From: Garcia nutans
Taxonomy: Eukaryota; Streptophyta; Magnoliopsida; Malpighiales; Euphorbiaceae
NCBI GenBank assembly: GCA_947685225.1
Contig: CANTUV010000022.1
Location: forward strand, 8,908,501-8,972,500
Length of the DNA: 64,000 nucleotides
Reading direction: 5' to 3'
The notes under the pieces are model-generated. The model saw nothing but the letters and a program-made list of their open reading frames with translations. It did not search any database and had not been told where the DNA came from. The position numbers were made by a program, and so were the translations under genes. Shown here piece after piece: positions 46,609 through 59,173 of this stretch (positions are counted from its first letter, which is position 1; each line of letters starts with the position of its first letter).

Positions 46609-47883
46609 TGTGTTGAAATATTTTTATTTTTTGCTTTTTGCTTTTTTTAGAAAAAAAAATGCATTCAGTAACATCATTAAATTTTATATTTTTATTAAAT
46701 AAAAATTATTTTCACGTTAGATAGTAAAATATGATCTTGAAGGTTTTGATTTTAAAAAGATATTTTATATTAATAAAACTCTTTTTTGATATTAGACATT
46801 TTATATCAATAACATTCTTTTTTAATGCATAAATAAGTTTTTTATGTTTTTTTAAATTTTTATTTCATTATTTTTATTAATTAAAATTTAATAATTATGA
46901 TATAATTTTTAAAAAGATAAATAAGGTTTTAAAAAATATAAAATAAAATCTGAAAATAGTTGTTGGTTTGAAAAAAAAAAAACTGAAAATATACAAACTA
47001 AGTAACCCACTCTAAAACTTAGGAAAACTAATAGTTAAGATGTATAATATCTACCACAAACCTAATTATGGAAATCCGCCAAAAGATTTACCATCGAAAA
47101 AATTATTCGGTGATACTGTTCTCATGATAGAGGAACTACTACTAGTTTTACAATTTTTTTATTTTAAAAAAGAATTTTCATATTTTTATATCAATTTAAG
47201 TTTAAAACGTAAATTTTTTAAAATACAATTATAATGTGTTTGATTGCATAAAAATTTTAAAAAAATTGACTAAATAATCATGTTTGACGAAAAATACTAT
47301 TTTTATTTACAAATAATCTATGTAAAATAAAATATCGGGCCCATTAAATTTTACCAGTCAGTTAGTAAAATATTTTACTTAGTGGATAGAAAAAATATTT
47401 TACCAGAAAAGTAAATTAAGAGGTCTACATGTCAAAAGATAATCATGATAATCATACTCTTAATTTAAAATATAATAAAATAAGAAAAAGATATTATAAG
47501 AGTAATTTAGGTATTACTTAAATTTTTTCTGTAAAGTTGGGTTATAACCAAATAAGTTAATATTTTTTTCAATTAATTTTTTCAGTATTTTGTTGTATCT
47601 TCTAAATATAGTAATATAATATTTTTCAGTAAAATACAATTCTTGTAATATATCTATATAAAATATATTTTCAGTAATTAATTTTTTTTAATAATTTATC
47701 AAACACACTATAAATAAAAAAATAATATATATAATTGAAAACAAATTTATCTATATTTTTTTTTCTTAATTCATGATTCAAAATACGTTATTTAAGTTCA
47801 ATTCCAATTTCACTCAAATTATATCTTAATAATATATTTAGACCACTGGGTCAATGTAGTTTCCACTGCTTTATTTTAGTCAT
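46609..47883. other. AT-rich intergenic DNA
   Basis: No gene or element end recognised. Confidence 0.5.
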
Positions 47884-48420
47884 GTACTTTTTTTTTTTTT
47901 AACAAAAACCTTAAACATAAATCATTCTAGGTAAGGATATTCCAATTAGGGCATTCCTAAGAAAAGCTTGAAGAAGATCCGGGATTGATCTATAACATGA
48001 ACTCTCAAACTAAATTGAAGAGTCTGAGATGCTAACTAATCAGCAGTTGTATTAGCTTCACAGTAAACATGAGATATACTTAGCAGTCAAGTCTGAGCCA
48101 ATTCTGAATACTAGAAATTAAGCCGGTATTTGCTGAATTTACTACTTTTGGAGCCATAATAGCTTGTACTATACTAAGATTATTGACCTCTACCATTAAT
48201 TTTCTAATTCCTTTAGCCCAAGCAATGGCCAATCCCTAAAAACACCCCACAACTCAGCACAAGTAACCAAATAAGAGCCTATATTTATAACTTACCCCAC
48301 CTCCCATCTTCCATTCTCATCTCTAATAAGCCCTCCAGCACTAGTACTTCCCGTGGACCCTTTTAACGCCCCCATCAGAGTTCAATTAGTACCAACCAAC
48401 GGAAGGCATCAACCAAACAA
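47884..48420 (-). pseudogene. LINE relic: RNase H domain and A tail
   Basis: On the minus strand a broken frame reads GSTSAGGLIRDENGRWEVG, the RNase H start, then HVYCEANTTAD and LASQTLQFSL, the conserved final block. The A tail is the T run 47888-47900. The first catalytic Asp region is damaged. It is 5'-truncated at about 48420. Confidence 0.75.
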
Positions 48421-49109
48421 TCAATCTTTCTATACTAATGAATGGACCATTAGTAATGAATAATTTTTACCGGTCGCCTTTTAAGAATTGACTAATATTT
48501 ATCGTAATTTTTTAATAATTAACTAATGCACATTATCATTTTTACGGTTTATTTTTTTTTGTCTAAATCAGTCAATTTTTAAATATTAATTATTTAAACT
48601 AAAAGTTTTAATATTTAGACCGTATCTTAATTTTGTTAAAATAATTATGAAATAATATTTAAAACTATATCAACTGTATATTTAAATATATCATATTCAA
48701 TTATTATATTAAAATAATTTTATTATTATTATTATAATGTAATATATATAGAAAAGGAAAGCATTATTAAAAATAATTGAAAATATATATATATAAGGGG
48801 AAATATACAAAAATAACCTAAAAAAGAAAAATGAATACAAAAATACTATCTACACAAAAAATTTATAAAATTACTACTTTCTCCTTAAAAATTTACATGT
48901 ATATTATCTTTCTTTTTCTTTTTCTTTTTTTCTAATTCTCTCCTCATGTATTAAAAATAACCTTGGGATTTTGCCACACGACAACAAATTATAAATTTTA
49001 AAAAATAATATCTCAAATTTTAATTGTTGTATTTTCTTCTTTCAAAACTCAATTGAAATATTTTAATTGACAACAGGAATTATGAGTATATATGTTTATT
49101 ATATTTGTA
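48421..49109. other. AT-rich intergenic DNA
   Basis: No gene recognised. Confidence 0.5.
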
Positions 49110-49745
49110 GTATATTTTATAATTAATTTTAAAATGCATAAAATAGAATAAAAAATTATATTTTATCTAATATATGTTGAGTATATTTTAAGGATGGATT
49201 TAGTATATTTTATAATTAATTTTTTAAATTTTATATGAGAAAAAAAGGTAATCCCAAAACTGTAAACCAAGCCATATCTCAATGAAGTCTCCCTTTTCAA
49301 CTACCTCATCAATAACTCTATGACACAATTCCTTTGCCAATGATCATAAGTTGAATATATATATTTTTAGTATATTTTGAGGTTAATTTTCAAATTTCAA
49401 ATATGAAAACAAAGGTAATCCTGAAATTCAGAAACCTAATATATATTAAGTATATATTTAATATATTTTACAGATGATTTTCGAATTTTAGATATGAAGA
49501 CAGATATAATCTCAAAGTCCATAAATATGATATATGTTGAGTATATGCTTGATATCTTTCACGGTTGATTTTTGAATTTCAAATTTGAAAAATAGAGGTA
49601 ATTCCAAAATCCAACAAGTTGGCATATATTTAGTATATTTTATAGTTATTTTTGAATTTTAGAAATGAAAACAGAGGTAATTCTAAAGGCTAAATATAAG
49701 GTATATGTTGAGTATATATTAAGTATATGTTAGGTATCTTTTACT
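49110..49745. repeat. Degenerate ~100-bp tandem array
   Basis: About six diverged units, each with gatatatgttgagtatat, then agtatattttacagttgatt, then gaatttcaaatatgaaaaca and gaggtaatcccaaaa. Units start near 49160, 49270, 49360, 49440, 49530 and 49620. Similar gtatattttac motifs continue weakly to about 50000. Confidence 0.7.
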
Positions 49746-50713
49746 TAAAATCTTAATATATTTATATATTTTAATTTGGAAATTCAATTATGAATCATAA
49801 AATTTTTGTTACCGTTTGATTTTGAACGTATTAATAATACAATTTAGGTTACATATATGTCTTTTACATTTTCGAAAATTAAAAGAAAAAGATGTAAAAG
49901 ATTTTTTTTTCTTTTTAAATGTGGAGTAGAAAATATATGTGGTTTAAAAATAATATTTATTAGGTATATGTTTGGTATATTTTACTCAAAATTTTACTTT
50001 ATTTTACATAATTCAATTTCAAATTTTAATTTATTTTTTCAATAGTAATGAATATAATACCAGTATTTCATTGAACATTATTAAAAAAAAAAAGGAATAA
50101 AGATATTAATTTTGTCAACTTTGAATAAACTGGAATTCTTGTTCTAAGGGATTGCAATTTCGAGAAGATTTTAAAAATAATGATGCTCTTCAAACTTGCA
50201 ATAAGCTAATTAATTAAAACATTTTTTTACCCTTTATATTTCTATGATTAATAATGAAGTAAATATTTCATTTTAAAAATGTTTAATCATTCCACGGATT
50301 AAAAGATTTTCGGCAATAAGAATTAATTAGTTATTGCTAATATAGATTATCTCATCTAAGACTATTGCGTAACTACATTCTAAACACAGGGAATTAACAA
50401 CATTTTTTTACATATTGTCAACAACTAATTTTAGTTCTAACAAAGTTGACATATACAACAACTCTCTTGAATAAACCATTGGAATAAAAAAAGAAAAAAA
50501 AACCATTAACTCAGTTTCAATTATTCTTCCTATCTTTCTATGAAGTAGACCAATATAAATTATTAAGTCTTCACTGAATTTGTGAATGTCAACTATGGAT
50601 CTTTTTTTTCCTTTTCCCTTTTTTTCTAGAATTTTGACTATAAAATCCTAAATTAAAACTATATCTACGCGATTCAAATAAAAAAGTAAAACTATCTATA
50701 ATCCATAGAAATT
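49746..50713. other. AT-rich intergenic DNA
   Basis: No gene recognised. Confidence 0.5.
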
Positions 50714-50718
50714 ATTGG

Positions 50719-51134
50719 TGATGTTGGGGTGAACCTGGAGGGCGTCTTTGGTCTTTGAGCTCAAGCTCGGGTACTGTCTATGCTCATTCTTCAACCTGCA
50801 AGACAAGAGAGAGAGACGGATCAGACTTCGCGGGGGCTCCGATGTCTAAGTCGAAGATCGGTCTCTCTGAATGTCAAGAGAGTAAAAGTGGAAAGAAGAG
50901 AAGATCTCTTACTTGTGGGGTCTACACCTATATATAGTTGGTGTGTGAGGGACAAAATATTCATGTGTCAGCATTGATTGCAAGTGTCTCAGAGTTGTAC
51001 AGCAGTTGTCGAGAGAGCTTGGTCAGAATGGAATGTCTAAAATTGAGGTTGAATCTTCTTGTAAGAGCCTGGTCTAAATGGTGACCAGACATGAAGCTCA
51101 GTCTAAGAGCTCAGTTAAAGGAGGAGTAGTATCA
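50719..51134 (-). mobile_element. Probable solo LTR (short, Tat-like)
   Basis: On the minus strand it begins TGATACTACTCC and ends CCAACATCA. It has a TATA box (CTATATATAG, 50928-50937), then the string cttagacatcggagcccccg. That kind of motif recurs in the R region of many plant gypsy LTRs. Flanks ATTGG (50714-50718) and GTTGG (51135-51139) match at 4 of 5 bases. GC content is well above the neighbours. The small ORFs within it are not considered genes. Confidence 0.5.
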
Positions 51135-51668
51135 GTTGGATTAAAACTTTCACAAATCAAAAGAATAAAAAATTAACCCATATTTGATATATCATATCAT
51201 AAAGGTTTAACAAAAGATTTAAGTAAAATAAACAAAAAAGAATCAAACAAAGTTATAATTATAATATATACAACATACACACAATATCCATATAATATAT
51301 ACTCCCTCCGTTTTAAAATATTTGTCGTTTTAGAGCTTTAATTTTATTTCAAAATATTTGACGTTCAATAATATTAAGATAAAATTTTAATATTGTTTAC
51401 TATTTTACCCTTTATATTTAATTTTGCTATTAATAATTATCTTTTCCATAATTCAAAATGTCATTTATTCTTAGACTCCATTTATACTTTATGTAAATTC
51501 CAATATTCAATGACTACTAGCAGCTTCAATATCCAAGAGAAAGTCACGCCATTCTTTATTTCTTTCCCTCTCATTTTTCTTGGAATTATTATAACCATTA
51601 ATAACTATTTTCATTAATTTAAATATTGAAGAAAAAATCACAATTTGACAATCTACTCCTAATACATC

Positions 51669-51836
51669 ATGGATAAAAAAGATCCTCATAATTTAAATGT
51701 AAATGTGAAGCAAGAAAATAATGATTTGGAGAATATTTCAATTGATCTCAATTTGAATCTTCCATCGAATTGCGACATCAATTTGGAGGTTAATTATGGT
51801 ATTAATTTGAATAAGTTATACTATGATGAGGGATAA
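51669..51836 (+). CDS. Short ORF with repeated Asp/Asn-Leu-Asn motifs inside the mariner element
   Basis: A 55-codon frame reads MDKKDPHNLNVNVKQEN and includes SIDLNLNLPSNCDINLE, then stops 14 bp before the Tekay insertion. Short DLN-type repeats are found at the N-terminus of plant mariner transposases and of FAR1-like proteins. Yet the recognisable transposase here is on the opposite strand. It may be the first exon of a second, oppositely oriented element or an unrelated remnant. No function can be assigned. Confidence 0.35.
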   Translation: MDKKDPHNLNVNVKQENNDLENISIDLNLNLPSNCDINLEVNYGINLNKLYYDEG

Positions 51837-51850
51837 CTTCATGCCAACAA

Positions 51851-54476
51851 TGTAACACCCCTATACCCGGTATACGTACATAGCATGCTAATACGATCGT
51901 AATATACGTATACTGAATATAGAAATGTCATGGTATACTTAACAAAAGACTCAACCCTTTTCAAAAACATGAAACAAATTTAAAACATTTAAAAGAAATT
52001 ACAAAAGACAAAAGATAAAACGTTTATTTAAAAGCAGCGGAAACTGTAACAAATATTTACAAATATATATACATCAAAATTCAAGTTTTACAAAACATAA
52101 ACTATATACATGTTTGGCAGTATGTCTTCGATCTTTAAGCTCCACTCTCAAAGTCTCAAAATCTAGACTCTACTCGGTCTAGTGGAACTCTCCGGTTCTT
52201 CTCTGTCACCTGCACGATGAATCACAATCGCGCTAAGCCAACGGCTTAGTGGTACAAACTACAATAATAATATGTTTCTATGCAATGCCAATGTCACACA
52301 TTTCAACAATTCATATAATATTCACAAATGATATGTACACATTGTTCATTAGATTACATTTCCTCATTTTATGATTTACATTGACACGAAGACACATATG
52401 GGCCCACAAGACACTAATTTGTTATTCAAAATTCAGAGTTACTGCTTTGGTCTATAATCATAATCATCAAGCCCGTAGGCATCATATATATATATATATA
52501 TATATCTATCCATGGATAGTGTAACAGACCCAGTCTCTTGGACCTCAACCTGTCTAAACTCGAGGAGATCCTCAACTCGACTAGACTATTACTAGTAACA
52601 GACCCAGTCTCTTGGATCTCAACCCAGATAAACCCGAGGAAATCCTCAACCCGGCTAGACTGTTACTTTTAATTCACATTTCACATTTATCATTTCACAT
52701 TTTTTTTTCAACTGGAATCGGCTTACGACCCGGTCTTTTCACCTATCCAGTAATTCATTGGCATGCCACCAAACACAGAACTCTGAAGGTTAAATAACAC
52801 ATTTGACACAAAATCTTTTCATTTATAACATTATACATTTCTTTCTCAAATCATTTCTCATTTCATTCTCATAATCAAATAGGCAATCATGCCTCCATTA
52901 TAATTCATTTACATCATCATAGCCAACAATCATGGCTTCTCATCACATCAAAATAGTATACATATATATCATCAATTACATTGAACATCATTTAGACATA
53001 CATGCCTCAACCATATCATTTTCATCAACGTTCAATTGCATTGCACATCATCTAGGCAAACATGCCTCAATCACATTAATTCACATCTCAACATATCTCA
53101 ACTCATCATTTAAGTACTCATAATCAATTACATTGAACATCCATTAAGAATGGTCATCATATATATATATATTTAGCAATTTGCATTATTCATAGATTTA
53201 TAACCTTCAACATACATTCCATATAATTCACATGATACACAATATAGCATTATTCATATGCATCATCAATGTTCACATTATATCAAACATAGCAATATAG
53301 TTCTTAACATCATATGAATGAATGCAATAATGTGGTTTGTACTTACCTCCAAAACACTCATACAACTCTATACTCTTCTTCTTCCAAAAGTTCCTCACTT
53401 CTTAAATTAGGGCAAATCACTTTCTTCCAAAACCTAATCCAAAAATTGATAAAATATATCAATTCCAAATACAAATACTCACTTAATACCCTCTTACTAA
53501 ACCCTTAAATCACAAATTACACTTCAACATCATTCACTAAGGCCCACGGCCGTGGCCAACCCAACCCCCACGGGCGTGGGTTAGAAAATGGGTCTGCCTC
53601 CCTTGCTCCAAACCTCCACGGCCATGGCTACAAATGGCCACGGCCATGGCTACAAATGGCCACGGCCATGGCAACCAAAGGCCACGGGCGTGGCATCCAA
53701 AACGCTACTGTTTCTGACCAAAATCACATATTCAATGCTTACAACTCCAACCAACATCAACAACATGAAAATCTAAGAAAATAATTAATCAAACTCAAGT
53801 TAAACATCACTTACCACTTCAAAACCCTAAAACCAACAACACTCCTACTCTTCCAACACCAACATCAACCCATCTTTTTATTTTCCATTCAAAACCAACA
53901 CCACAATCAATTTAAATCAAACACACACCAATATACTACCATAAACACAACCCTACTTTCAAATATCCACAATCAAACTCACAAACAACTTAAAATAAAA
54001 CAAGAGAATCAAGAGAGACTTACCAAAAATAATGAATCTTCTTGGATTTCAACTTAATCACTTGAAAACTCCTTCAATTTGAGCTTTAAACACCAACTCA
54101 CTCTTGCTCTCTCTCTTGTTTAGGATGGCCGGCCAACAATGGAGAAGGAAAGAAGAAGAAAATGAAGAAAAGTCAAATTTCTCTTCTCTTTAAACCTCAC
54201 CAAGTATTCCAAAAAAAAAATTACTAAAATACTCTCATCTATATAATTTAACTTCCTTTCACTTATTACCCTATTTAGTAATTTCACAAAGAACAAAATA
54301 AATATCTTCATCCCTTGACCATCACATTTGACTTGTATATATGTTGTATATATTTCCATATACACAACATATACACTTTCTTTTAAATTTCTTTTCTCTT
54401 CCAAATTAACATATACCTTCAATTCCAATTAAAACAATAATATTAAAACTTCTAGGGCATACATTGGGATATTAAA
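51851..54476 (-). repeat. 3' LTR of the Tekay element
   Basis: Starts TGTAACACCCC on the plus strand. Its inner end reads gggatattaaa where the other LTR has gggatattaca, so its terminal dinucleotide is mutated. It contains a 74-bp tandem duplication (52521-52594, 52595-52668) and a minisatellite of CACGGCCATGG units at about 53547-53695. ORFs on the plus strand are not genes. Confidence 0.93.
53547..53695. repeat. CACGGCCGTGG/CACGGGCGTGG palindromic minisatellite in the 3' LTR
   Basis: Palindromic cores read: cccacggccgtggcc, cccacgggcgtggg, three ccacggccatgg, ccacgggcgtgg. The 22-bp unit ccacggccatggctacaaat plus gg is repeated. The other LTR (61017-61125) has only one ccacggccatgg core. 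Confidence 0.9.
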
Positions 54477-54479
54477 ATT

Positions 54480-54488
54480 CTCCCCCTC
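54480..54488 (-). promoter_or_regulatory. Polypurine tract of the Tekay element
   Basis: On the minus strand the run agagggggaga lies immediately before the 3' LTR. Confidence 0.75.
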
Positions 54489-54522
54489 TAAAAAGAAATT
54501 TCGTCCTCGAAATTACCTGATA

Positions 54523-55341
54523 TCAAGTCTGAAACAGTTGAGGATACTGATCTTGCATTGCTTGCTCTCTTTCCCAAGTTGCCTCTTCTTTCCCATGATT
54601 CTTCCATAGAAGTTTCACTAATGGCGCTTTCTTATTCGTCAACTCTTTCACTTCATGTGCCAAAATAGCAACTGGTTCTTCTTCAAATGTCAGATCCGGA
54701 CTCACTTCAATGGATTCAACTGGCAAGATATGAGATGGATCCGATCTATACCTTCTCAACATAGAAACATGGAATACATTATGGATTCTATCCAACTCGG
54801 GTGGCAAAGCAAGATGATAAGCAACTGGCCCTACTCTTTTCAAAACTTCATACTGTCCAATGAAACGAGGACTCAGCTTCCCTCTTCGACCAAATCTCAA
54901 TATTTTCTTCCAAGGAGACACTTTCAAAAATACTTTATCTCCAACATCAAATTCTATGTCCCTTCTTTTCAAATCTGAATAAGATTTCTGTCGATCTAAA
55001 GCTGTCTTTAACCGATCCCGAATCATCTTTACTTTTTCTTCAGTTTCTTTAATCACATCAGGACCAATTAGTTTGCCTTCTCCAATTTCATTCCAACATA
55101 AAGGCGTTCTGCATCTTCTTCCATACAATGCCTCAAATGGTGCCATACCAATATTGGATTAATGACTGTTGTTGTAAGCAAATTCCACAAGTGGCAAAAA
55201 TCTGTCCCAACTTCCAGAGAAATCAATGACATAGCTTCTCAACATATCCTCAATAATCTGTATCACTCTCTCTAACTGCCCATCTGTTTGCGGATGAAAA
55301 GCAGTACTAAAGTACAATCGAGAACCCAAAGCTCCATGCAA
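54523..55341 (-). pseudogene. Tekay integrase C-terminus and chromodomain-like tail
   Basis: Begins in integrase (LYFSTAFHPQTDGQLERVIQ, then FLPLVEFAYNNSH). After a stop at about 55157 it continues as MAPFEALYGRRCRTPLCWNE. The GPY/F-type module GQYEVLKRVGPVAYHLALPP follows. The end, VKLLWKNHGKEEATWERE, is the C-terminal half of a chromodomain, which in chromoviruses guides integration to heterochromatin. The frame to 54523 is otherwise intact (207 codons after the stop). Confidence 0.9.
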
Positions 55342-56577
55342 ACTCTTCTAAAACCTCGAAGTAAACCGGGGATCTCGATCAGACACTAAAGATATTGGGA
55401 CTCCATGCAATTTCACTATCTCACTAATATACAGCTCAGCCAACCTTTCAAGAGAATAGTCCATTCTAACAGGAAGAAAATGAGCTGTCTTTGTCAAACG
55501 ATCAACAATCACCCAAATAGCATCATGCTTCTTTTGAGTTAATGGCAACCCTGATACAAAATCCATTGTCACTCTCTCCCATTTCCATTCAGGCACTGTT
55601 AAAGGTTGAAGCAACCCTGTTGGAACTTGATGCTTAGCTTTTACCCTCTGACATGTGAGACATTTAGACACAAATTCTGCTATGTTTCTCTTCATACTAG
55701 ACCACCAATAATGTTGTCTCAAATCATGGTACATCTTTGTACTTCCAGGATGCATAGCAAAAACCGATTGGTGTGCTTCCTCTAAAATGATCTTTCTCAA
55801 ACTATCATCATCAGGTACACATAACCTATTCTTGAACCAAAGACTACCATCACTCTTTACATAAAAATCTCGGCTCTCCCCATTATGGCAATCTGATACA
55901 ATCTTCTGAATTTTCTCATCCGTCAATTGAGCCTCCTTTATCTGATCTAACAATACTGGTCTCAACTGCAGCTGAGCCAATAATGCATCATCATCACACA
56001 CTTCAAAACTAGCATGTAATACTCTCAACTCAATAAGCAACGATAGCGAATAAACAACTAAACCTGCCAAAGATTTCCAACTCAAGGCATCAGCAACTAC
56101 ATTTGCCTTACCAGGATGGTAATCAATCAAGCAGTCATAGTCTTTAATCAGTTCTAACCATCGCCTTTGTCGAAGATTCAACTCCTTCTGAACACCCAAA
56201 TATTTCAAACTTTTGTGATCCGTATAGATAAAACATTTCTCCCCAAATAAGTGGTGTCGCCAAATCTTCAAAGCAAACACTATAGCTGCCAACTCCAAAT
56301 CATGAGTCGGATAATTGAGCTCATGCGGCTTCAACTGCCGAGAAGCATACGCTATAACTTTACCCTCTTGCATCAAAACACATCCTAAACCATTATGTGA
56401 AGCATCACTGTAAATCACATATGGTTTATCTTCCACAGGTAAAGTAAGAACAGGTGCTTGAGTCAACATCTCTTTTAACTGTTTAAAACTAGCTTGACAC
56501 TGATCCGTCCACACAAATCTAATTCCCTTCCGAAGCAATCTGGTGAGTGGAGTAGCTATCAAAGAGAAACCTTTCAC
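55342..56577 (-). pseudogene. Tekay RNase H and integrase core
   Basis: RNase H: YSDASHNGLGCVLMQEG, HDLELAAIVFALKIWRHHLF and YTDHKSLKYL, with catalytic acids present. Integrase zinc finger: HPGSTKMYHDLRQHYWWSSM and CLTCQRVKAKHQ (HHCC complete). Core: VTMDFVSGLPLTQKKHDAIW and LVSDRDPRFTSRF, with both Asp. A TAG near 55346 stands where the family has Trp. The 409-codon frame is open between stops. Confidence 0.92.
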
Positions 56578-57770
56578 AAACCGTCAGTAATAGCCTGCCA
56601 AACCTAGAAAACTTCTAACTTCAGTTACAGACTTTGGTGGACTCCAATTTAAAATAGCTTCAACTTTACTTGGATTAACTCTTATTCCATCTGCTGAAAC
56701 TATATGACCCAGAAAAGTAACTTGGTCAAGCCAAAACTCACATTTTGACAGTTTAGCATACAACTGCTTCTCTCTCAAAATCTGCAACACAATCCGCAAA
56801 TGCTTGTCATGCTCCTCCTCACTACGTGAATACACCAAAATATCATCAATGAAACCACCACAAACTGATCCAAATAGGGACTAAACACCCTATTCATTAA
56901 ATCCATGAAAACTGCAGGTGCATTCGTCAACCCAAAAGGCATTACTAAAAACTCATAATGCCCATATCTTGTGCGGAAGGCTGTTTTAGGAACATCTTCA
57001 GCTCTAACTCTCAACTGATGGTACCCTGATCTCAAATCAATTTTGGAAAACACTGCTGCTCCCTTCAATTGATCACAGAGATCATCAATCCTAGGCAAAA
57101 GATATTTATTCTTAATAGTCACTTTATTCAATTGCCTATAATCGATGCATAACCTCATAGTACCATCCTTCTTCTTTACAAACAACACAGGAGCTCCCCA
57201 AGGAGAAACACTGGGGCGAATAAACCCTTTATCTAATAACTCCTGCAACTGCACCTTCAACTCTCTCAATTTAGCAGGTGCCATTCTATAAGGAGTGATA
57301 GAAATGGGAGTGGTACCAGGCAACAGATCGATACCAAACTCAACCTCTCTCTCAGAGGGTAACCCTGGCAATTTCTCGGGAAACACATCTGGAAAATCTG
57401 CAACTGTGGTTATATTATCAATTTGAGAACTCCCTACTCTAGTATCCACAACATGAGCAAGATAAGCATCACACCCTTTTCTAATCAACCTTCTAGCTAT
57501 TACAGCTGATACAAACAAGGATGCAAGTTGTCTCTGCTCACTAGATACTATCACATCTCTACCATCACTGGTTCTCAAAGTGACACACTTCTTTTGACAA
57601 TCTACCACAGCTCCATGTTTAGACAGCCAATCTATGCCTAAGATCAAATCATATTCTTTAAAAGGCATTTCAATTAAATCACCAAGAAACTCCTCACCTT
57701 GCACCACAACAGCACTATCACGGTGCACCTTACTAATAACCACACTATGTCCTAAAGGATTTGTAACCAA
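56578..57770 (-). pseudogene. Tekay protease end and reverse transcriptase
   Basis: The protease C-terminal part has YDLILGIDWLSKHGAVVDC. RT has GTMRLCIDYRQLNKVTIKNK, FSKIDLRSGYHQLRVRAEDV and TRYGHYEFLVMPFGLTNAP. The catalytic FxDD block is split by a 1-bp frameshift near 56845, after LDQFVV. The other frame continues VYSRSEEEHDKHLRIVLQIL to FLGLAGYY. A TGA near 56583 falls where the family has Arg. Confidence 0.92.
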
Positions 57771-59173
57771 AACATCAAATCCTAAGGATTATGTATGCAA
57801 ATCAGACACAGGCAATATGGATGCACTTATGTATGAATGAGTAGATCCTGGATCAATTAAAGCAAGTACTGAAATGCCAAATAAAGAAAATGTACCCGCT
57901 ATCACTGCTGAAGCATCTGGCTGCCTTTGCATCACATACACCCTCTGAGAAGATCCGGCCTCCTCTGGCCTACTGCCTCCAGATGATGATCCTCCTCTCT
58001 GACTGTACCCAGATCGACCACCCCTATTGAAACCTCTACTTCCTCGACCCCCTCTGCTGACACTGGGTCGAGAGGCTGTAGACTCAGCCTGTCTAGGCTC
58101 CTGTATCTCAGGACATTCCCTAATAAAATGATCGGGTGATCCACACCTGAAACACACAGCTGATCTGTCACTCATCCAGCAAACACCCACATGGTTTCTG
58201 CCACAAATCTCACATGTAGGTAAAGTAGACCTCTGAATCCTAGGAGTCGGAGCACTGGCTATAGAAGCTGTAGGTCTCGGTCTCTGTATCGGATACTGCA
58301 CTGACCTACCCGGCTGTCTCTGACTCCTACTGAACCTTGGAACAAAACTTCCTCTTCCCCTCTTCACAGATGAAGACCCTGCCTCAAACTGGGGTCTCCT
58401 TACCCTAGTCTCCTCCTTAGTAGCAGCTGCGGCTATACTCTGAGCTCTCTCCACACTTCTAGCTGCTGCAACAAGCTGAGAGAAATCCTGGTATCTAGAA
58501 CCAGCCACGATGCACATGATAGAGGGCCTCAATCCCACCTCAAATCTTCTGCACCGATTTATTTCGTCAGAAATAATTCCCCCAGCATAACGACTCAACC
58601 GGATGTACTCAATCTTGTATTCTGTCACCGTCCGGTTGTCTTGCCTCAAGTTCAAGAATTCCATCTTCTTAAGATCTTTATACTCCCTCGGAGTATATTT
58701 CTGTTCGAACTCCCTCAAGAAATCACCATATGATGTGTAGGTGGATCATCCATAGCATGAGGGACTATCTTCCACCAGTCATAGGCATCTTTCTGTAAGA
58801 GGGATCTGGCATAGTCAAACTTCTCATCTGAAGTGGCTTGCAACTGCATGAATATCCTCTGTACCTTATCCAACCATTGCTCAGCCACTGCAGGATCGGT
58901 AGTGCCTAAGAAGTCTTCAGCCCCATATTTTCTCAACTTGTCATAATGTCTTACCGGCACCTGAGGCTGTGGTGGTGGTGGCTGCACTGGAGCTTGTCTA
59001 AATAATTCCACCACATGCCTTAACCAACCCGGCGGACCCTCCTCTGCAGCTGGTATCTCCGGCATAGAAACAGGTGCCTCACTAACTCTCTTATCCCTAG
59101 CTCCCTCTCTACTCTCTCCTGGAGCTACACTTTCCGCACTACCCTCAACAGACTGTCGTGAATGAGATGCCAT
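57771..59173 (-). pseudogene. Tekay gag and protease start
   Basis: Starts MASHSRQSVEGSAESVAPG at 59173. The gag core has AEDFLGTTDPAVAEQWLDKV and LLQKDAYDWWKIV. A 1-bp shift near 58740 breaks the frame, which resumes as REFEQKYTPREYKDLKKMEF. A zinc-binding pair follows (CEICGRNHVGVCW and CFRCGSPDHFIRECPE). The protease active site is ALIDPGSTHSYIS, with Pro in the DxG position, as in many Tekay elements. A TAA stop at 57789-57791 separates it from the pol frame. Confidence 0.92.

Noticed and set aside
49110..49745. Possible CRISPR-like array
   Set aside because: Units are degenerate throughout, with no identical repeats separated by unique spacers, and the DNA is plant nuclear.
52612..53776. 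Plus-strand frames of 60-65 codons, repeated at 60095-60983
   Set aside because: Antisense ORFs in the two Tekay LTRs with no recognisable product.
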